In this document: piece by piece, positions 58,904 through 64,000 of the stretch
Layout of the letters: each line of letters begins with the position of its first letter
Numbering within the stretch: position 1 is the stretch's first letter
NCBI GenBank assembly: GCA_005656395.1
Contig: SRSI01000010.1
Span: 1,178,001 to 1,242,000 of the forward strand
Direction: 5' to 3'
DNA length: 64,000 bases
From: Strongyloides papillosus
Taxonomy: Eukaryota > Nematoda > Chromadorea > Rhabditida > Strongyloididae
Program-made: the position numbers and the translations under genes
The notes under the pieces: model-generated
The model's input: the letters and a program-made list of their open reading frames with translations, nothing else
Databases searched by the model: none
Told to the model about the DNA's origin: nothing

Positions 58904-60208
58904 ATGTCTCCAAATGCTGAAATCGTAAATTCTGAAGAAGAAAAAACTTTTTTGTTTCAGACCAAAGCTACAGTAGCTCCTGAAAGTGTTGTCATCGTTC
59001 TAGGTAGGTAAAATGCTAATGTTATTAAATTATTAAATTTAAGGAAATTCAAGAAGTGGTAAATCATCCTTAGTAAAAGGTTTAACTAGACATGATAAAA
59101 CTTCCGGATATGGTGCAGCACTGGAGTATAATTTCATGACGGTTCAGCAGGATTTTAAAGAAAGCAGCTATAGTTATAGAACAATGAGCGCAGTTACAGC
59201 ATTAAGTTTACCAGACTCATTAAATATGCCTATGTATATTTTGGATGGTGATGAGTCATATTCAGAATTGCTTCAAACTGCCCTTATTCCTCAATTATCC
59301 AAAACTATAATTATTTTATGTGCTAGTTGGGAGCGCCCTGAGATTATGTTAAGCAGTTTACAGAAATGGTATAATATTGTCAACACTGCATTGAAAGCTA
59401 AGTATACTGAAGAAGAAATTAAAGAGGCTCAAAATTATCGTATGTTTACTTTTTTTTTATTATAGATATTCTTTTAGAAATTAAACTATGGCAAGAATAT
59501 GAAGAGCCAAAAGAAGAAGGGTCTGACTCAGAAAAAACCCCTGGTATAGACAATCACGTCGTTTTTCCATTAGGAAAAAATATTCTTAGTGATAATTGTG
59601 GTGCATCGGTTATTGTTGTATTAACAAAAGTTGATACTCAATTGGAAATGAGTAATGAAAAGATGGATAAAATTCAATACCATATTAGAAAATTTTGTAT
59701 GGCAATAGGTGCTTCATTGTTTTATACTTCAACTAAAGATGATAAACAAATTCAATATCTTGGAAAATATTTGTGTCATAGGGCTTATAATTTACCCTTT
59801 TTCAGAGCACCAAATGTAACTGAACGAGACTGTGTTTTAATTCCTGCTGGTTGGGACGATGAAAATAAACTTGATATTTTAAAAGAAACAATTACAAATC
59901 TTGAAGAATTTTTCCATGAGATTACTGACTTTACACCGAAATTGAAGTCCAAAGAGCCGGCTCTAGTCGAAGTTGAGGATGAACAAGTTTTCTTGAAGAA
60001 AATTCATAATATCGAACCAGTACAGAATAATAAAAGACCAATTAACATTGTTGATCCAGAGCCAGGAATGCAATCTAATAGTGTTCTAGCTTCTTTCTTT
60101 AATAATCTTATTAAACCAAAGGAACCTCAAACATCGATGGCTATCGGTAGCGTGATAACATCAGCTACAAACAGTGGTACTGCATCTCCTGCTCCAAGCC
60201 TTTCATAG
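58904..60208 (+). CDS. dli-1: cytoplasmic dynein light intermediate chain
   Basis: Three exons: 58904-59003, 59044-59439 and 59466-60208 (introns 40 and 26 bp), 412 residues. The P-loop-like VIVLGNSRSGKSSLVKGL is split by the first intron, followed by GAALEYNFM, LDGDESYSELLQ and VIVVLTKVDT; the GTPase-like fold scaffolds the dynein heavy chain. The C-terminal region links the motor to cargo adaptors. LPFFRAPNVTERDCVLIPAGWDDENKLDIL is the typical conserved stretch. The 26 bp second intron (GTATGT...TATAG) is very short; without it the frame hits a stop. The alternative donor 4 bp downstream of exon 1 breaks the frame. Confidence 0.93.
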
Positions 60209-60416
60209 AAAGCGCTTTCTTGATAAGACTATTAAAACTTAAGATACGAACCATCGGATAGGATGGAATTCATATTTATTTTTCTTTGAAATGATAGTTA
60301 TATGTAGTTTGACAACTTCTAATTATGAACTATATTATATAATGAAATAAAATATTTTGAGAAACAAAATTTTTTATTTTTATTTAAAAAAGTGCTATAA
60401 AGGCCTATTCATAAAT

Positions 60417-61241
60417 TTATTGTTTATCTTCAGCTGCTGTTCCTCCAGTTTCAACAATTTGATATCCAGCAGCAATCGATTCATCCTTAAACTTTGGGAA
60501 GGTCTCCCATGGTGTATCTAAATCGAATTTCCTAAATTCTTGTGATAGTTCAGTTGGCTCGTATACAATTCTTTTTAGTTCTGGATCATACCTAACTTCA
60601 TTGTAACCTGAAAGTGGGAAATCTTTTCTGAATGGATGACCTTCAAATCCGTAGTCGGTCAAAAGCCTTCTTAAGTCTGGATGATTATTAAACCATACAC
60701 CAAACATATCATAAATTTCTCGTTCATACCATTCAGCACCTTTGAAAACAGGTGTAATTGACTCTACAGGAGCAATTTCATCCGTATAAGTGCGAACTCT
60801 GATTCTAGCGTTAAATCTAATTGAAAGAAATTGATAAACAATCTCAAAACGATTCTTTCTTGTTGGAACATCAACAGCAGTTACAAAACTTAAATTTGTA
60901 AACTGTGCAGAGTGGTGACCCTTAAGAAAAGTCATTACAGGAATTACACCTGATGGATGAATTAATATCTCTAATTCGTCACCTGCAGCAAATTGTACTT
61001 GCTCTACAAATTTTGGTAAACATTGTGCAATATATCTTCCAAAATTAGCCAATTTATCACGTTTAGTTTCATCGATTTTATAAAAAGATGGTGCTGCAAG
61101 GAAAATCATTTTAAAAATTACAATCTAAAACATACGTAATGGTTTCTCTGTATTTGGTGTATTAGATGCTGAACCTCTAACAAGAGTGCAATAACGGACT
61201 TGTTTATTCCCAGATATAATTTTAAGAACGTTCCTAAGCAT
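60417..61241 (-). CDS. nuo-2: NADH dehydrogenase (ubiquinone) iron-sulfur protein 3 (NDUFS3, 30 kDa)
   Basis: Two exons, 61241-61136 and 61093-60417 (42 bp intron), 260 residues. A core complex I subunit in the matrix arm. The first exon gives a basic presequence ([18 protein letters not shown]). The conserved core includes [56 protein letters not shown] and [20 protein letters not shown], the complex I 30 kDa signature. The C-terminus has no Cys ligand, as expected. Convergent with dli-1, 208 bp between stops. Confidence 0.97.
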
Positions 61242-63365
61242 TTCTATAACAAAAAAAGTTTATTTATTGACAATGACTTAGCAATTTCCAAAGTAGTAAA
61301 AAACACTTTTTGCCAATCATTTAAGAGACACTTTACCAAAACCTAAATCGTTCTAAGACCATAAATTGTTTGTGTAGTTTATGTCCATAATTCGTAAAAA
61401 TAATTTTTTTTACAGTTCATCTTACTATTTTCCTATTATTAGGATGTTTTTTATTTAATAATCGGAAATTTTATTATATCTTTACACTGAATAATTTCGA
61501 AAATGATTAATTTAAACGTATACTTTAGTAGTTTTTATATTTTTGTGCTTTTAAATTTAATCATTTCTAATCAATCAATTCATTTATTACGTAATTTATT
61601 TAGAATATGACTGAAGAGAGTATTTTTAATTTTATTTTTTAATATATACAAACAGATAGGAAACATAACACATAAATTTTTAAACTGTTACTTTAAAAGT
61701 TTACGTTATTTCTTTATTTTTAAAATAAGTGATTGTTCTTTACTAGAGAATAAGCTTTGATATTCAGAAAATTGTTGAATATTTTAATATCATTTAATTA
61801 AACGAATTTATTTAAAATAAGTTTGAACTTTTGCATTGTGATTAGTTTAATTTCCCAACTAATCATTTGTAGAAAGAGAAAAAAGAAAGATTGGATTAAT
61901 ATGATTGATTGTAATAATTATTATAATTATCAAGTCAATATATTCTATCTAATGACATCTGACTTGGATGCATATAAAAGTTTGTGAGACACTGTAATAA
62001 CATTTATTACTGTTAGTAGAAGTCGTGTCTAAATTGTCACACTTATTTCTTTGCTTTTTTTTAACCATCACTAAAATCTTTATTGAGTAAAATGAGAAAA
62101 TTGTAAAGCTACCTTTGTTTTGATTTAGTACTGAATGTGTTAAATTTTTATATTAAAGTGAATGATCTTCATTTCAACTCGATATGATATTTACAAAATA
62201 TGTCAGTTTCATCCCTTATTTACTTTTATTGCACTGCAAAATTCTGGTTATCTTCGTTTATTTACTAAAACGTTTAGGCAACATAACATGCGAATTTATA
62301 ATTTTTATACTATTTCAAATTGTTGTATCAACAGTCATAAATATGAATATATATAGAATTATTTATGAAATATATTAAAATAGTTTTAAAATATTTTATT
62401 TCCATTGTATTTATAGATTATAATTTTTTTTTTATCATTTCAAACATTATTTCATAATTTTATATCAAACATTTTACTATTTTTGTTTGAAAAGTGTAAA
62501 TATATCTATTGTTATTTTTAGTAAATTTTTTACTTAGTCAATTCAAATAAAAAATTTTATATTAATATAGTACAAATGTTTGTGATAAATATTATATTAA
62601 TTTTGCGATTTATAAAAGTTAAATGGTTTTTTTATGTCAAAAATAGTTGCAAATAATGAACATACTTTTATACAAAAAATTTTAATAGTGTCTACATGAC
62701 ACATGAATAATATCATTGATTTGATTTTATATTATATTAAAAATTATTACTATATTTAGTGATCACCAATATTTTACTTTCAATTTAGATACTTATATAT
62801 ATTTAACAAAATATAAATCTTTTAAGGAGATTAATATTTGCTTTTGTAGTAGTAATCTTGTGTTTATATCTTGTGGTAGTATTATTTTTACGTTCAACTT
62901 TCACGTCCTATTTCATTAATATTTCGGATATGACTTTTTCTTTATTATCATGTATCCCAGTAAACACGGATAAGGATATAGTTGAATTATTATTAAGTGC
63001 ATGTGGCCAAGAATAAATAACAGGGCAATTTATATTCATTACAAAAATATATATATTGGTTGGATAGACAGCTGAAGAGTATGAAATCCGTACCCTCTAC
63101 TACCAGCCTCAACACCATCATCTAAATGTAATTGGAATAGTTATCTGTTATTCTTTTAAAGGCAACAATTTATGTGTATTTACATCTTCTTTATTTTGAT
63201 ACTTCATTCTTTTATTAAATTTGATTTTTCCTAGCATACCTAATTATTTTTAAAGTTCTTTTTTAATTTTTATTTTCACAATCAGTTGGTTTTTTAAACA
63301 TTTTAATATATTATTATGATGATTTAATTAATTAAAATGAATTTTTAGAAAAGATATGATAAATA
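61242..63365. other. 2.1 kb intergenic region with possible unannotated exons
   Basis: Between NDUFS3 (-) and the CARMIL-like gene (+). A TATAAAAG box lies near 61972. Two coding-like stretches at 62827-63016 and 63068-63127 on the plus strand are described in findings. An AATTTTTAG acceptor ending near 63349 is a candidate leader-splice site for the next gene. Confidence 0.4.
62827..63127 (+). CDS. putative unrecognised exons (incomplete gene model)
   Basis: After an acceptor ending at 62826 there is a 62-codon open stretch encoding a membrane span (LIFAFVVVILCLYLVVVLFL) then RSTFTSYFINISD, with stop at 63014-63016. A donor GTAAAC at 62960 can instead splice in phase to an acceptor ending at 63067 and a 20-codon exon (TAEEYEIRTLYYQPQHHHLN), which ends at a GTAATT donor. 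Composition is clearly more coding-like than the flanks. No upstream ATG exon or downstream exon found, and the family is not recognised. It may be a gene fragment. Confidence 0.3.
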
Positions 63366-64000
63366 ATGTCTTTGCCAAGAAACACAACGAATGAAATCTG
63401 TAACTATATAAAAGGTACTTAAAAACAATTTTCTATTATATAAATACCATGTTTTAGAACATAGTGTCCAATTATTTGGTCATAAATTTTGGAATGTCAG
63501 AGTGTGTTATTATTTGAGCTTTTCATTGAAACCGGAGAAATTGGAAAATAAATTTTTTGTTATATCAAAATTTCGTTTATTCATACTTAATGGAAAAGCT
63601 TCAACATCTTTAAAAATTGAAAAATCTTTTAACATCTTATCCATTAGAGCTATAAATATACTGTCAAATAATCAATTGTCAATTTCCTTTGAAGAAGGAT
63701 GTTCAATTAAGAAGTATTATATAAAATCTGATAATGGCTTAACAGATAAAGATATTCAATTACATATTTTAGGTTCCTTAAAGCATTATTTTCCTACTAT
63801 TGGACCATGTATTGATAATTTTATTGAATTAGAGAAAGGTTGGATTACAGACTTTGAAATACTACCCAATTGTTATCCTTATTTGCCATGCAATGATTTT
63901 AGAAGATCTTATGCTGCTGTTTGTGATTTGTATGACCAACAAGTAAAAGAAGAAGTTATTTGGGATATAGAAAAAATCTATGCTGCTTCATCTATCAATA
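63366..64000 (+). CDS. crml-1: CARMIL-type capping protein regulator, 5' part (cut by window end)
   Basis: Exons 63366-63414 and 63458 onward (43 bp intron); 181 codons plus one base are visible and the frame is open to the edge. The N-terminal CARMIL PH-like domain is visible: LFGHKFWNVRVCYYLS, KFRLFILNGKASTSLKIEKSF, LSIRAINILSNNQLSISFEE. The diagnostic linker to the leucine-rich repeats, FRRSYAAVCDLYDQQVKEEV with WDIEKIY, matches CARMIL FSxxYAAxCDYNGxxxREEVQWDVDTIY. CARMILs bind actin capping protein and regulate actin assembly at membranes. The LRR and capping-protein-interaction regions lie outside the window. Confidence 0.82.

Noticed and set aside
63040..63140. Candidate C/D-box snoRNA on the minus strand (GATGATG and a CTGA-like end)
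   Set aside because: Box C is imperfect, no proper box D or terminal stem is present; the same stretch looks more like an exon on the plus strand.

Overview
The window is nematode nuclear DNA. Genes resemble Caenorhabditis orthologues, introns are mostly 37-110 bp with GT/AG ends, many start codons sit just after a TTTTAG- or TTTCAG-type acceptor (as expected for spliced-leader trans-splicing), and base composition is very AT-rich both between and inside genes. That combination fits Strongyloides or a close relative. The genus is inference. Most coordinates below come from exon chains I joined by hand from splice sites and reading-frame phase.

Layout. 0.5-10.5 kb: an SLC35F transporter (-), proteasome subunit RPN10 (+), an acidic BTB-like protein (-), a secreted cysteine-rich CPG4-like protein (-) and a membrane-anchored cathepsin B-like protease (-). 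11-19 kb: a C2H2 zinc-finger factor (-) with a long upstream region, then an orphan GPCR-like receptor (+). 22.7-26.1 kb: a USP32/CYK-3 type deubiquitinase (-). 28-35 kb: a NEK8/NEKL-2 type kinase, a divergent DEAD-box helicase and ornithine aminotransferase (all +). 36-49 kb: DNAJC25 (-), GDP-mannose pyrophosphorylase B (+), a small multi-spanning protein (-), an SLC36-type amino-acid transporter (-), the mitochondrial citrate carrier (+), a small one-TM protein (-) and pyruvate dehydrogenase E1 beta (-). 49.2-52.6 kb: a tight same-strand trio, MED7, a C2H2 zinc-finger protein and a CCDC51-like mitochondrial coiled-coil protein, which may be an operon. 54.0-58.7 kb: an intact tyrosine-recombinase retrotransposon. 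58.9-64 kb: dynein light intermediate chain (+), NDUFS3 (-) and the 5' end of a CARMIL gene (+, cut by the window edge).

The most unusual item is the 4.66 kb retrotransposon at 53998-58652. It has DIRS-1-type architecture: perfect inverted terminal repeats plus an internal complementary region that joins the reverse complements of both outer ends across a single shared AATT. Both ORFs (Gag-like/RT/RNase H, and tyrosine recombinase) are uninterrupted, and the repeats are identical as far as I can compare them by eye, so it looks young and possibly active. It lacks a recognisable methyltransferase domain.

The other genes are mainly housekeeping: proteasome, mitochondrial metabolism (OAT, citrate carrier, PDH E1 beta, complex I), glycosylation precursor synthesis and cytoskeleton. 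Divergent items are the cathepsin, helicase and GPCR. A few intergenic islands look like unrecognised or decayed exons and are listed as findings.
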